IMG/VR virus record: IMGVR_UViG_3300051212_000212
Span: 1 to 56,322 of that record
Source of the DNA: a virus
Reading direction: 5' to 3' (one strand)
Length of the DNA stretch: 56,322 bases
In this document: one piece after another, positions 1 through 10,898 of the stretch
How the letters are laid out: every line of letters begins with the position of its first letter
How positions within the stretch are numbered: the first letter of the stretch is position 1
The notes under the pieces: model-generated
The model's database searches: none
Told to the model about the DNA's origin: nothing
What the model saw: the letters and a program-made list of their open reading frames with translations, nothing else
Position numbers and translations under genes: made by a program

Positions 1-1
1 A

Positions 2-907
2 AATCCATTTAGGTTTGATGATGCTAGAAATGCTGCGCTTGCTTTAATTCCCACCGATATTGACTACTGTATGTCCGTAGACATGGATGAGGTTTTGTCA
101 GAAAGTTGGCGGGAACAATTTAATCTTCTACCACCAGGAACTACAAGACCTATGGTTAGGCAAGCGACAAATATAAAAGACGGCAAACCAGAAATGACAT
201 TTAAATCAATTAGGGCGCATGCTAGAAATGGATTTAGATGGAAGCATCCTGTCCATGAAGCATGCGTGTCATATTTAGTTGGCGGGATAGAAGCAAGGTT
301 TGACCTAGACATAGATATAATACATTTACCAGATGATAGTAAACCTAGATCACAATATTTGCCTATGCTACAAATGGCTACACAAGAAGAGCCTAATGAT
401 GAAAGAATGTCATATTATTATGGGAGAGAATTGTTCTTCCGTAAAAAATATGATGAGGCTATAAAAGAATTAAATAGATATCTTGAACTTCCGTCCGCTA
501 CATGGAACCCAGAGAGAGCATATGCAATGAGATACCTTGCCAAATCCGATCCAGACAATAAAGAGACCTGGTTAATAAAAGCATACGAAGAGTTTCCAGA
601 ATCTAGGGATGCCATAGTTGATTTGGCAGAACATTATTACCTGAATCAAGAGTGGCAAAAATGTTTAGAGGCGGCAGAAAAAGCTTTATCCATAAAAGAA
701 AAAAGCCTAAACTACTTTACGGAATCATATGCTTGGGAAGATACCCCATATGATCTAGCCGCATTAGCTTGCTATAACTTGGGGTTATACGATAAAGCGG
801 TGGAGTATGGTAAAATTGCTATAGAATACAAGCCAGATGACGAAAGGCTGAGGGGTAATCTAGAATTCTACACACAAACTCATAACCCCCAGAATGGTAT
901 AATTTAA
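2..907 (+). CDS. Family 2 glycosyltransferase with TPR tail (5' partial)
   Basis: The reading frame is open from the first bases of the window, so the N-terminus is missing and the internal ATG at 71 is not the start. The first visible residues contain FDDARNAAL followed by VDMDE. This matches the GT-A pattern in which an ARN segment precedes the DxD motif that binds the metal and nucleotide sugar (visible residues D27 and D29). After about residue 130 the protein is helical with TPR-like repeats ([17 protein letters not shown]; later [13 protein letters not shown] and [13 protein letters not shown]). GT2-plus-TPR proteins are known, SunS-type enzymes among them. It ends two bases before a collagen-like fibre gene rich in Thr, so fibre glycosylation is a plausible job, but that is inference. 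Family call fairly sure; acceptor unknown. Confidence 0.8.
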   Translation, partial: NPFRFDDARNAALALIPTDIDYCMSVDMDEVLSESWREQFNLLPPGTTRPMVRQATNIKDGKPEMTFKSIRAHARNGFRWKHPVHEACVSYLVGGIEARFDLDIDIIHLPDDSKPRSQYLPMLQMATQEEPNDERMSYYYGRELFFRKKYDEAIKELNRYLELPSATWNPERAYAMRYLAKSDPDNKETWLIKAYEEFPESRDAIVDLAEHYYLNQEWQKCLEAAEKALSIKEKSLNYFTESYAWEDTPYDLAALACYNLGLYDKAVEYGKIAIEYKPDDERLRGNLEFYTQTHNPQNGII

Positions 908-909
908 GA

Positions 910-3020
<2,111 letters not shown>

Positions 3021-3024
<4 letters not shown>

Positions 3025-3164
3025 GCGATATAGTTGAAGTAAATGTTGAAACTGGAGAGGTAACTACAAGAAGTTATACTCAAGCAGAAATAGATCGTAT
3101 CCAGGCTTTAGAGCAAAAGATTGCAGAGATGCTTGCAGCGGCAGGAGAAAATAATGGCAATTGA
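3021..3164 (+). CDS. Small 47-residue protein between fibre genes
   Basis: ATG 3021 overlaps the fibre stop as ATGA, and the gene ends inside the next fibre gene (TGA 3162-3164, next ATG 3154). The protein starts [20 protein letters not shown] and ends with a short heptad-like helix ([20 protein letters not shown]), so a small coiled-coil peptide is likely. The tight coupling on both sides supports translation. Similar tiny helical peptides sit beside phage fibres and can act as chaperones or fibre-tip parts; that role is only a guess. No family recognised. Confidence 0.65.
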
Positions 3165-4533
3165 TTTTCCTAATAACCCGTCTCTAAATCAGATATTTAC
3201 ATCTGGAAATACTTCCTGGCAATGGAATGGTTTCACGTGGAACGTTGTTAGAATTTCAACAGGCCCTACGGGTGCAACTGGACCTACAGGCGCAACAGGT
3301 CCTACAGGCTCAACTGGCCCAACTGGTCCTACTGGAGCAAATAGCACAGTAGCAGGTCCGACAGGTCCAACAGGATCTACAGGACCGACTGGCTCAACAG
3401 GACCAACAGGCGCAACTGGTGCAGATAGCACAGTTGCAGGCCCAGCTGGTGCAACAGGAGCAACAGGTCCGACAGGACCAACAGGTGCAAATAGCACAGT
3501 AGCAGGTCCACAAGGACCAACTGGTGCTACAGGCCCAACAGGACCAACTGGTGCAGACAGCACAGTAGTAGGCCCAACTGGCCCAACTGGATCAACAGGT
3601 CCTACAGGCCCAACTGGACCAACAGGTGCAGCAAGCACAGTACAAGGTCCGACAGGACCAACAGGTACTGCAGCATCCATAACATTAGGAACTGTTAGCA
3701 CTGGATCTGCTGGATCAAATGCTTCTATATCAAATGTTGGAAGCGCAACAGCAGCAATATTTAATTTTACTATACCACGTGGAGACACTGGGGCACAAGG
3801 ACCGCAAGGTACAACTGGTGCAACTGGTGCAACTGGTGCAGCTGGCGCAACTGGTGCACAAGGTCCACAAGGACCGCAAGGTACAACTGGCGCAACGGGA
3901 TCACAAGGTCCACAAGGTCCTACAGGCCCAACTGGGCCAGCAGGAACAATAACCTACCCATTATATTCACCAGAATTTAATGCAGCAGTTTTAGATGGAT
4001 TTACATCTATTAAGTCAGCATCAACTGGCGGAACTGGAAGCTGGTTCCCATATTCAGATGTAACATATAACCTTGGTTCATCAACATATAAATGGAATAA
4101 TATTTATAACCGTGTTTCAACAATTAATACATCTGATCAAAGAGAAAAGAAAGATATTATTTCTTCCGATCTTGGCCTTGAATTTATAAAAGATTTAAAT
4201 CCAGTATCTTATAGATTTATAGTTGGTCAAAATTCAGAAGTTTTAGATGAAAATGGTAATCACGTTCTTGATGGAAATGGAAATCCTACATATCAACCAG
4301 AACCAGGTTTAAGATATCATTACGGATTAATTTCTCAAGAAGTAAAACAAACAGTAGATAATCATACTGACAAAGATTTTGCTGGGTGGATTTTAATGAA
4401 TCCGTCTGACCCTAACTCAGAACAAGGTTTACGTTATGGGGAATTTATTGCTCCACTTATTAAAGCTGTGCAAGAATTGTCTGCACAAGTAGAGGCTCTT
4501 CAGCAAGAGATAGAAACTCTTAAAAATCAGTAG
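3154..4533 (+). CDS. Collagen-like tail fibre with S74 auto-cleaving chaperone
   Basis: A 459-residue fibre. ATG 3154 is preferred to the upstream TTG at 3121 because AGGAGAA lies at 3143-3149 and the protein then begins [15 protein letters not shown], a common phage fibre N-terminus. Gly-X-Thr triplets fill about residues 36-170 and 213-264. The C-terminal 135 residues are an intramolecular chaperone of the S74 peptidase family. The SDQREK motif (S327, K332) gives the Ser-Lys dyad, and GLISQEV and a [17 protein letters not shown] helix follow. Known relatives trimerise the fibre and then cut themselves off just before the Ser. A terminal coiled coil completes the domain. Confidence 0.88.
   Translation: MAIDFPNNPSLNQIFTSGNTSWQWNGFTWNVVRISTGPTGATGPTGATGPTGSTGPTGPTGANSTVAGPTGPTGSTGPTGSTGPTGATGADSTVAGPAGATGATGPTGPTGANSTVAGPQGPTGATGPTGPTGADSTVVGPTGPTGSTGPTGPTGPTGAASTVQGPTGPTGTAASITLGTVSTGSAGSNASISNVGSATAAIFNFTIPRGDTGAQGPQGTTGATGATGAAGATGAQGPQGPQGTTGATGSQGPQGPTGPTGPAGTITYPLYSPEFNAAVLDGFTSIKSASTGGTGSWFPYSDVTYNLGSSTYKWNNIYNRVSTINTSDQREKKDIISSDLGLEFIKDLNPVSYRFIVGQNSEVLDENGNHVLDGNGNPTYQPEPGLRYHYGLISQEVKQTVDNHTDKDFAGWILMNPSDPNSEQGLRYGEFIAPLIKAVQELSAQVEALQQEIETLKNQ
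3259..3945 (+). repeat. Gly-X-Thr coding repeats in second fibre
   Basis: Two runs of 9-base collagen-like units (about 3259-3675 and 3790-3945), separated by a non-repetitive insert. The second run uses more Gly-Ala-Gln and Gly-Pro-Gln triplets. Segments are identical to parts of the first fibre gene, including 3289-3320 against 2371-2402. Confidence 0.85.
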
Positions 4534-4541
4534 GAGATTAA

Positions 4542-6386
4542 ATGGCATATAAAGATGTAATCCTATCTGATAGTCCAATAGCGTTCTTAAGATCTAATAA
4601 TGTAACAGGAACAGGAGTGGCGACGTATCAGGAAGTACTAGATAATTATAGTACTTACTCTGAATTGTTTGCTGACATTGAAGATTACTCATCAATAGTT
4701 GGAAGTGCAATTATTGATGAATCCCCCTGCGGGAATAATGCTTCGTATATTGGAGACATCCAGACTAACCTACTGCCAGTAATTCCAGGAGAAACTTATG
4801 GAATGAAGATAGATGTAGATAGTTCTATTGTTGTAACAATATCAAATGATTATCAAGGACGGGCAGTGTCTGGTAGCGCATTTGGAACAACTTATAATTC
4901 AGATAATGACTTTACATTATCATTATGGGTAAGACCAAAAATATCAAGTACAGGACTAATACCATTGCTTGCAGATACAACAAATGGAATAGGATTATAT
5001 TATCAAAAAGGTAATATTGTATTTAAATTACAGAATGAAGTAGTAGAATATACTCTGCCATATTTAGACAGATCTTTTTATGTGGCGGGAACCTATAATG
5101 GCACAACCATGAATCTATATATAGATGGAGAATCAAAGTCTATTAAGACTTTAAGTAATTTCTCTTTTACAAATACATCGGTAAATTTGCAAATTGGACC
5201 AACTGCTTCTAATGAGTATTTTATAACAAATGGGGTAGCGATATACAGATATGCTTTAGGTGCTGCAGATTTTGCTGATCATATGAATCAATCTATTGGA
5301 ATTCCACCATTGCAGGTAGCCTCCGTAGATAATGGAAGTTTATTTGAGTTATATGACAGCACAGCGTCAGATACATTTAGTTTTACATATCCAACAAATA
5401 AAAGCTGGTCTTATCTTGTAGAAGATGGTTTGGCATATGATACTGTGTCTAATAATTTATATATGGAAAAGACAACAGGAGCAACGGCACAAACAATAGA
5501 GGTTGAAGATTTTATATTTTTGCCTACAACAAATAATATGGATTCTTCAAAAATAGAATGGTCTGGAGATAATGGCGTAGCAATACATGCCAGCCTAGAT
5601 GGAGTTACATATGTGCCTTGCATAAATGGCGGGGTTATTCCAGGATATTCCCTATCCTCATTTAGCTCAGATAGAAAACTATATTTAAAGTTTATTTTTA
5701 CATCAACAGATTCAAGTCGATATACACCAAAACTAGAGTATGTATTTATTAAAATGTATAATAATTACTCTGAGTCTGCTACAAATTCAGCAGATTATTT
5801 TACAACTCTTGAAGGCGTATCTGGAGTGTCTAACTACGATGTCACAATAGGCAATAATCTATTTCCAGCCCTGATTAGAGACGCTAGGAACGGTGTTCAG
5901 GTATCATCAGGCTCTGGCTTCCTAATAAACTCTCAAAACGGCTTCAGGACCCTTGAATTCTTTTATACTCCAAAGACCCTATCGGCAAGTGGACTTATAT
6001 CAGATTCAATCTATTATAGATGGAATGGGTCTGGTTTAATATCATCAAATGGAATTAGTTGGATCTATGTTAATGGGGTAGACAAAACAACTGCTACAAA
6101 TGTTTCTCAATTATTTGAGGCTGGTGAAACATATCACGTTATGATTGGCCTAACAAGCCTAGCCTCTGGCGCAATTAAATTTAATCACACATCTTCTGGA
6201 TCGGCGGCAGCAAGATATCAAAATATAACCCTATACCCAACCATATTGGCTCAGTCAAAGGTTCAAGAAAATTATAATTTGTATAGGGGAACTTCTCAAT
6301 TTACAGTAAGCGCAGGTGCATTCTCTGTGACAGAATCATCGGCTGAGTACTATAATATTGACTGGACAGTGGTCGAAAACGCATAA
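4542..6386 (+). CDS. LamG-like tail fibre/adhesin protein
   Basis: A 614-residue beta-rich protein with a good Shine-Dalgarno (AGGAG just before ATG 4542). Residues about 120-245 read as a laminin G/concanavalin A-like lectin domain: FTLSLWVRPK, then IVFKLQN, YVAGTYNGTTMNLYIDG and VNLQIGPT. A second region with the same flavour lies near residues 455-590 (RTLEFFYTPK and AGETYHVMIGLTS). These domains in phage virions usually bind surface glycans. It directly follows two collagen-like fibre genes and closes this transcription unit, so it is most likely another host-contact protein. Exact position in the virion is unknown. Confidence 0.72.
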   Translation: MAYKDVILSDSPIAFLRSNNVTGTGVATYQEVLDNYSTYSELFADIEDYSSIVGSAIIDESPCGNNASYIGDIQTNLLPVIPGETYGMKIDVDSSIVVTISNDYQGRAVSGSAFGTTYNSDNDFTLSLWVRPKISSTGLIPLLADTTNGIGLYYQKGNIVFKLQNEVVEYTLPYLDRSFYVAGTYNGTTMNLYIDGESKSIKTLSNFSFTNTSVNLQIGPTASNEYFITNGVAIYRYALGAADFADHMNQSIGIPPLQVASVDNGSLFELYDSTASDTFSFTYPTNKSWSYLVEDGLAYDTVSNNLYMEKTTGATAQTIEVEDFIFLPTTNNMDSSKIEWSGDNGVAIHASLDGVTYVPCINGGVIPGYSLSSFSSDRKLYLKFIFTSTDSSRYTPKLEYVFIKMYNNYSESATNSADYFTTLEGVSGVSNYDVTIGNNLFPALIRDARNGVQVSSGSGFLINSQNGFRTLEFFYTPKTLSASGLISDSIYYRWNGSGLISSNGISWIYVNGVDKTTATNVSQLFEAGETYHVMIGLTSLASGAIKFNHTSSGSAAARYQNITLYPTILAQSKVQENYNLYRGTSQFTVSAGAFSVTESSAEYYNIDWTVVENA

Positions 6387-6409
6387 TTTTGTCAAATCGC
6401 TTGACAAAA
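6387..6409. promoter_or_regulatory. Perfect 9-bp inverted repeat, operator or weak terminator
   Basis: TTTTGTCAA and TTGACAAAA are separated by five bases, starting one base after the LamG gene stop. The right arm contains a consensus TTGACA hexamer. No U-tract follows on the + strand, so an operator that masks a -35 element is as likely as a terminator. It marks the border between fibre and head modules. Confidence 0.5.
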
Positions 6410-6411
6410 AG

Positions 6412-6441
6412 CTGGACTTAGATACATCAAGGTGGTAAAAT
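6412..6441 (+). promoter_or_regulatory. Possible promoter for head module
   Basis: TGGACT (6412-6417), an 18-base spacer and TAAAAT (6436-6441) lie eight to ten bases before ATG 6449. The alternative -35 is TTGACA at 6401, but no good -10 sits 16-18 bases after it. Moderate support only. Confidence 0.35.
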
Positions 6442-6448
6442 AAACACA

Positions 6449-6781
6449 ATGGACATGAAAGCAAAGATTTTAGATGAAGAGACCCGCCTAGGTATCTATG
6501 TATGGGAAATGCCAGATGGTCGTTGGATCGGCGACGATGAAGGAAATTACCTATCCATAACATCGACAAAAGGAAATAGGTCTAGAATTGACGCTCTTGC
6601 CAGAGAGGTTCGTTCTTATGGAATTTATGAGGGAACTCCTAAATTCTTATCTGGAAGGCGGAAAATAGATGATGAAGAATTTGAACTACAGCAACAAAGA
6701 TTAAAGTGGGGTCTGGTTCCAGATCCTTTGGATATTGGAAATTATAAGGATGAGATGAAGAATCTCAAGGGTGGCAATTAA
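6449..6781 (+). CDS. Hypothetical protein preceding the portal
   Basis: A 110-residue, charged, probably soluble protein that starts MDMKAKILDEETRLGIYVWE and ends in a Lys/Asn/Gly-rich tail. Its stop overlaps the portal start (TAATG at 6779-6783), so it is co-translated with the portal and is likely part of head assembly. No strong Shine-Dalgarno lies close to ATG 6449; AAGGTGG is 13 bases away and ATG 6455 is an alternative start. I do not recognise a family. Confidence 0.7.
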   Translation: MDMKAKILDEETRLGIYVWEMPDGRWIGDDEGNYLSITSTKGNRSRIDALAREVRSYGIYEGTPKFLSGRRKIDDEEFELQQQRLKWGLVPDPLDIGNYKDEMKNLKGGN

Positions 6782-8358
6782 TGGAATACATGGATGAAGA
6801 CGATTCACAAGATATAGTAATTAGCAATTCGTCTGATTGGACTTTGCCTTCTTCAAAAGATATTAAGTCAAACGATCCATTTAAGGCTGAGGGTGAAGCT
6901 CTTCTAAAGATACAAGGGCTCGGAACAGCAATGCGTCGTAAGATACACAGAACCCTAGAAAAAAGATTTACTGGACAAGAAGGAACAGAAACTCAACAGA
7001 TTCTTCTTGCACAAGCAATTACTGGATACGCAACATTTGATCTTATTGAGCCATCCTACAACCTAGATTATCTATCTAGAATTTATGAAATATCTCCATA
7101 TAACTATGCAGCAATTAATGCAAAGGTAGCAAATATTGTTGGTCTTGGATATTCTTTTGTTGAAACTAAAAAGACTAACGATGCTTTAGATTCAATTACA
7201 GATGATAAGCAATTGGAAAGAGCACGTAGAAAATTAAATAAACTTCGTCAAGACTTACAGGATTGGTTAGATTCAACAAACGAAGAAGATACATTTACAG
7301 AAACTTTAATTAAGGCGTATACAGATCTTGAAGCAACAGGAAATGGCTATCTTGAAATAGGCCGCACAACTTCTGGAAATATCGGATATATCGGACATAT
7401 TCCAGCAAAGACAATGCGTGTGCGTCGCCTGCGTGATGGCTTTGTTCAATTGCTTTACGGCAAGGCTGTGTTCTTCCGTAACTTTGGAGATCAGGAAACT
7501 CCTAACCCATTGTCGGGCGGAAACGATAGACCAAATGAAGTTATACATCTAAAGAAATATACACCGATGAATAACTATTACGGTATCCCAGATATCGTAG
7601 CATCTTCAAATGCTATGGCTGGAAACGAATTTGCTGGCAAATATAACTTAGATTATTTTGAAAACAAAGCAGTTCCAAGATATATTATTACCGTTAAAGG
7701 TGCTAAACTTTCAAGCGAATCAGAGCGCAAGCTTCTTGAATTTTTCCAGGTTGGATTAAAGGGTAAGAACCATAGGTCTCTATATATTCCACTTCCTCCA
7801 GATAGCCAGGATTCTAAAACTGAATTTAAGATGGAACCAATTGAGGCGGGTAATCAAGAAGGCTCATTTGAGAAATACCGTAAGACAAATAGAGACGAAA
7901 TATTACTTGCTCACAGAACACCAATTAATAAAATTGGAACACCAGAGGGTGTTAATTTAGCAGTTGCTCGTGATGCAGATAAAACATTTAAAGAACAGGT
8001 TTGCCGTCCAGCACAGGATAAACTTGAAAAGAAATTAAATAGAATATTTGCAGAAAAGACAGATGCTCTATTAATTAAATTCAACGAGCTAACCCTGACA
8101 GATGAGGACACTCAGTCTAAGATTGATGAGCGTTATTTGAGAATGCAGGTAATTACTCCAAATGAAGTTCGTATCCGTAAGGGTATGATTCCTCTAGACG
8201 GAGGAGACGAAGTGGTACAATTAAAACCACAACAACAGGCGGATATTAGGGCAAATGCTGGAAATACCAGAGCTAGGTCCCAAGAAAGACAAAATACCCA
8301 GCCAGACATTTCGGGAGAAGCAAGGAACCCAAAGGGCGAAGGAAGACAAGTCGAGTAG
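6781..8358 (+). CDS. Portal protein
   Basis: A 525-residue portal of the siphovirus/PBSX type. It forms the dodecameric vertex ring through which DNA enters and leaves. Typical segments are seen: ISPYNYAAINAKVANIVGLG near residue 100, then YTDLEATGNGYLEIGR, and the conserved core NEVIHLKKYTPMNNYYGIPD followed by YNLDYFENKAVPRYIITVKG. The later part (HRTPINKIGTPEGVN and a long helix) matches the stem and clip. The C-terminal 40 residues are Gln/Arg/Gly-rich and likely disordered. Position before protease and capsid genes is canonical. Confidence 0.93.
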   Translation: MEYMDEDDSQDIVISNSSDWTLPSSKDIKSNDPFKAEGEALLKIQGLGTAMRRKIHRTLEKRFTGQEGTETQQILLAQAITGYATFDLIEPSYNLDYLSRIYEISPYNYAAINAKVANIVGLGYSFVETKKTNDALDSITDDKQLERARRKLNKLRQDLQDWLDSTNEEDTFTETLIKAYTDLEATGNGYLEIGRTTSGNIGYIGHIPAKTMRVRRLRDGFVQLLYGKAVFFRNFGDQETPNPLSGGNDRPNEVIHLKKYTPMNNYYGIPDIVASSNAMAGNEFAGKYNLDYFENKAVPRYIITVKGAKLSSESERKLLEFFQVGLKGKNHRSLYIPLPPDSQDSKTEFKMEPIEAGNQEGSFEKYRKTNRDEILLAHRTPINKIGTPEGVNLAVARDADKTFKEQVCRPAQDKLEKKLNRIFAEKTDALLIKFNELTLTDEDTQSKIDERYLRMQVITPNEVRIRKGMIPLDGGDEVVQLKPQQQADIRANAGNTRARSQERQNTQPDISGEARNPKGEGRQVE

Positions 8359-8376
8359 TCCTACTCAACTAATTAT

Positions 8377-8405
8377 TTGCCTTTTTATATATAAAAAATT
8401 ATAAT
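8377..8405 (+). promoter_or_regulatory. Promoter giving a leaderless capsid-protease mRNA
   Basis: TTGCCT (8377-8382), 17-base spacer, TATAAT (8400-8405). Only seven bases separate the -10 from ATG 8413 and no Shine-Dalgarno is present, so transcription should begin at or next to the A of the start codon. Just upstream an inverted repeat GAGTAG-TC-CTACTC (8353-8366) overlaps the portal stop and could be a weak terminator or operator. Confidence 0.65.
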
Positions 8406-8412
8406 TGACCAT

Positions 8413-9726
8413 ATGAATATTGAAAAATCGCATTGGTCTGCTGACGGAGACAGGATCTCGTTTTCTGTTCCCTTCACCAAAGTCAATCGTGAAAAAAGAA
8501 CAGTCTCAGGTTTTGCAACACTAGATAACCTAGATCAGACTGGCGATGTAGTCACAGCAGAAGCATCATCAAAAGCTTTTGAAAGTTTCCGTGGCAACAT
8601 CAGAGAAATGCACGGACCTACAGCAGTAGGTAAAATGCTTTCGTTCAGATCAGAATCTTTCTATGATCCAAAGTCTGGAGATTTTTTCAATGGCATTTAT
8701 GTAGATGTTTATGTTTCAAAGGGTGCACAAGATACTTGGGAAAAAGTTCTTGATGGCACTCTTTCTGGTTTCTCAATCGGCGGAAAGATTAAAGATTCAG
8801 ATAACGAAGTAAACAAGGCCACAGGACAAACAACAAGATTTATTAAGGAATATGATTTGATGGAGTTGTCAATTGTTGACTCTCCAGCAAATGAGCTTTG
8901 CAACATCCTGTCTATTCAGAAAATGAATGGGCAACTAGTGTTTAAGGGAATGGCTGCAGAAGTACAAACAGAGAATATCTTTTATTGTGAAGATAGCGAC
9001 TCTGTATTCATGTCCACAGAGTCAACATACACATCTCCAGTTTCTGGAAAACCAGCAACACTAATTGGGTGGGTAGAATCTAACGACATTAATAAAGCAA
9101 AAGAAATAGATAGAATTCTTGATTCATATAAGAAGTCAAGAGTAACGTTGCCTGATACACAAATAATTGCAAAACAGGCAAACGCAGAAGGAGGTAATGA
9201 AGTGTCAGAAAACACAGAAAACACAGTAGTTGAAGAAACTCCTGCCGTTGAAGAAGCAGCACCAGTAGTCGAAGAGACAGCTCCTGCTGCAGATGCACCT
9301 GCTGAAGCAGTTGCAGACGCTTCTGCTGAAACTCTGGAAAAAGCAGCCGATGTATCAGAAGTTGAGGTTGATGAACCTGATTTTGCAAAGATGCTAGGCG
9401 AACTCAAGGGCTTTTTCTCAGACACTTTGAATAAGGCGTCAGAAGCTAATGCCGCTCAAGTAACATCCATTAAGGATACAGTTGAGACATTTAGCAAGAG
9501 TGTAGACACCAGAATTTCAGAGTTGGCAGAACAGCATGCTGCATTAAGCAAGGCTGTAGAAGATATAAAGGGCACAATCGACAATGTCGAAAAGCGTGTC
9601 GACGCAGTTGAATCAGAGACTGCAATTAAGAAGTCCTCAGACCTTGGCGGGTCTCAGGAAGTTACACTCAAAAAATCCAAATGGAACGGTTCTTTCCTTG
9701 GTTCCGTAAACGAACTTTTTAATTAA
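8413..9726 (+). CDS. Prohead protease (XkdF-like) fused to scaffold domain
   Basis: A 437-residue two-part protein. Residues 1-175 match the XkdF-like phage capsid maturation protease family: VSGFATLDNLDQTGDVV, then H67 (REMHGP) and S121 (LSGFSIGG) as the probable catalytic His and Ser, and DLMELSIVDSPANELC. From about residue 265 the sequence becomes an acidic Ala/Glu/Pro tract, followed by long amphipathic helices (about 310-415) typical of a scaffolding protein. The C-terminus is basic. A strong internal start at 9202 would release the scaffold part alone. The start is ATG 8413, expressed from a leaderless promoter. It is followed after 17 bases by the capsid gene. Confidence 0.88.
   Translation: MNIEKSHWSADGDRISFSVPFTKVNREKRTVSGFATLDNLDQTGDVVTAEASSKAFESFRGNIREMHGPTAVGKMLSFRSESFYDPKSGDFFNGIYVDVYVSKGAQDTWEKVLDGTLSGFSIGGKIKDSDNEVNKATGQTTRFIKEYDLMELSIVDSPANELCNILSIQKMNGQLVFKGMAAEVQTENIFYCEDSDSVFMSTESTYTSPVSGKPATLIGWVESNDINKAKEIDRILDSYKKSRVTLPDTQIIAKQANAEGGNEVSENTENTVVEETPAVEEAAPVVEETAPAADAPAEAVADASAETLEKAADVSEVEVDEPDFAKMLGELKGFFSDTLNKASEANAAQVTSIKDTVETFSKSVDTRISELAEQHAALSKAVEDIKGTIDNVEKRVDAVESETAIKKSSDLGGSQEVTLKKSKWNGSFLGSVNELFN
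9202..9726 (+). CDS. Internal-start scaffolding protein (nested, in frame)
   Basis: Inside the protease gene the sequence AAGGAGG (9188-9194) lies seven bases before an in-frame GTG (9202). This is a better ribosome site than that of the full gene, which has none. Starting there gives a 174-residue protein beginning MSENTENTVVEETPAVEE, which is exactly the acidic plus coiled-coil scaffold part without the protease. Lambda C/Nu3 shows that such nested starts supply free scaffold in excess over protease. The sequence evidence is direct; production of the protein is inferred. Confidence 0.7.
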   Translation: MSENTENTVVEETPAVEEAAPVVEETAPAADAPAEAVADASAETLEKAADVSEVEVDEPDFAKMLGELKGFFSDTLNKASEANAAQVTSIKDTVETFSKSVDTRISELAEQHAALSKAVEDIKGTIDNVEKRVDAVESETAIKKSSDLGGSQEVTLKKSKWNGSFLGSVNELFN

Positions 9727-9743
9727 AGGAGGGTAGAAAAAAA

Positions 9744-10793
9744 ATGAGCAATGAAACATTAGAAAAAGCAGTTGCCGCTGGTACGACAGAGACAGCCACT
9801 ATGGTTGGTTCTTCGTTCTCAGACACAGGTATCCATCGTGCAAACGAGGGTAAGGGTGGTCTTCTAAATCCAGAGCAGTCTGCACGTTTTCTTGATTACA
9901 TGTTCGATGCAACTGTAATCGGCAAAGTGGCTCGTACTGTTCGCATGCGAGCAGACACCACAGAGATTGATCGTATTGGCGTTGGGGAGAAACTTATGAA
10001 ACTCGCCACCGAAGCTGACAATACTGCTACAAACGCAGCAGTCACTTTCTCCAAGATTTCTCTCACAACAAAGAAGCTCCGCCTAGATTGGGAACTCTCA
10101 ACAGAGTCTCTAGAAGACAACATTGAAGGTCCAGATCTAGAGGATCATATTGCACGTATGATGGCTACACAGGCAGGTAACGACATTGAGGATGTAATCC
10201 TTAATGGAGATACTGGTAACACAGGAGATGCACTTTATAAGGCATTCAACGGTGTTGTTAAGCTATCAAAGGCAAATGGCCGTGTAGTAGATGGCGGTGG
10301 AAATAACATTTCCCGTGAAATCTTCAACAAGGCACTCAAGGCTATGCCACGTAAGTACAAGCAACGTCGCAACGACCTTCGCTTCCTTGCTGGATCGAAC
10401 TTGATTCAAGATTATCTATACAGCACATCTCAAAACATTCAAAATGTTAACCCACAGGATATCGCTTCAAGCATTATCCGTGGCGACCAGCCAGGTCTTG
10501 GTGGTCCAGCAGGTTTCGTAGCACCTTTTGCATTCGGTATTCCGATTGTTGAAGTTCCGCTACTTCCAGAAACTCAAGCTGGCGACTATTCAGGCGCAGC
10601 TGGTTCACATGGCGATGTCCACTTGACATTCCCAAATAACGTTGTTATTGGTGTTAAGCGTGATGTAACCGTATATCGTTTCTTCTGGCCACGTAAGGAC
10701 TCCATCGAGTACACAATGTATACTCGTGTTGGCGTTCAAATCGAGCAAGCAGATTGCTGGGTCGTAGTCAAGAACGTTAAGGTCGCTTCCTAA
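9744..10793 (+). CDS. Major capsid protein (HK97 fold)
   Basis: A 349-residue capsid subunit with a strong Shine-Dalgarno (AAAGGAGGG) before ATG 9744, as expected for the most abundant virion protein. The segment LLNPEQSARFLDYMFDATVIGKVARTVRM and the later LTTKKLRLDWELSTESLEDN, followed by the long helix DHIARMMATQAGNDIEDVIL with NGDT, fit the P-domain and spine helix of HK97-type capsids of the PBSX-like group. Codons here use more GC at third positions than the neighbours, suggesting selection for expression. A strong terminator follows directly. Confidence 0.92.
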   Translation: MSNETLEKAVAAGTTETATMVGSSFSDTGIHRANEGKGGLLNPEQSARFLDYMFDATVIGKVARTVRMRADTTEIDRIGVGEKLMKLATEADNTATNAAVTFSKISLTTKKLRLDWELSTESLEDNIEGPDLEDHIARMMATQAGNDIEDVILNGDTGNTGDALYKAFNGVVKLSKANGRVVDGGGNNISREIFNKALKAMPRKYKQRRNDLRFLAGSNLIQDYLYSTSQNIQNVNPQDIASSIIRGDQPGLGGPAGFVAPFAFGIPIVEVPLLPETQAGDYSGAAGSHGDVHLTFPNNVVIGVKRDVTVYRFFWPRKDSIEYTMYTRVGVQIEQADCWVVVKNVKVAS

Positions 10794-10814
10794 TTTATAG
10801 GATTTAGACTGCAT

Positions 10815-10850
10815 AAAAGCCCCTAAATTAATTTTTGGGGGCTTTTACTT
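10815..10850 (+). terminator. Rho-independent terminator after capsid gene
   Basis: AAAAGCCCC (10815-10823) pairs with GGGGCTTTT (10838-10846) around a 14-base loop. The stem ends in its own U-tract, continued by ACTTTT. It lies 22 bases after the capsid stop and limits read-through into the connector genes. Confidence 0.88.
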
Positions 10851-10871
10851 TTAATTTACTAATGCTATAAT
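10844..10871 (+). promoter_or_regulatory. Extended -10 promoter for connector genes
   Basis: TTTACT (10844-10849), 16-base spacer, TATAAT (10866-10871) with TG at 10863-10864. The -35 region overlaps the tail of the terminator. The leader then has AAGGAGAAA before ATG 10899. The same TTTACT-16-TATAAT arrangement occurs before the Hsp20 gene. Confidence 0.75.
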
Positions 10872-10898
10872 TGATTTACCTAGAATAAGGAGAAATAC

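Noticed and set aside
3189-3788. Long minus-strand open frame full of Gly-Pro-Val/Ala-Pro repeats
   Set aside because: It is the mirror of the Gly-X-Thr repeats in the fibre gene; repetitive 9-base units keep the antisense frame open. No ribosome site, and no other minus-strand gene is supported.
8982-9425. Minus-strand Ser/Ala/Thr-rich open frame opposite the scaffold region
   Set aside because: It arises from the biased Ala/Glu codons of the scaffold; no ribosome site, low-complexity product.
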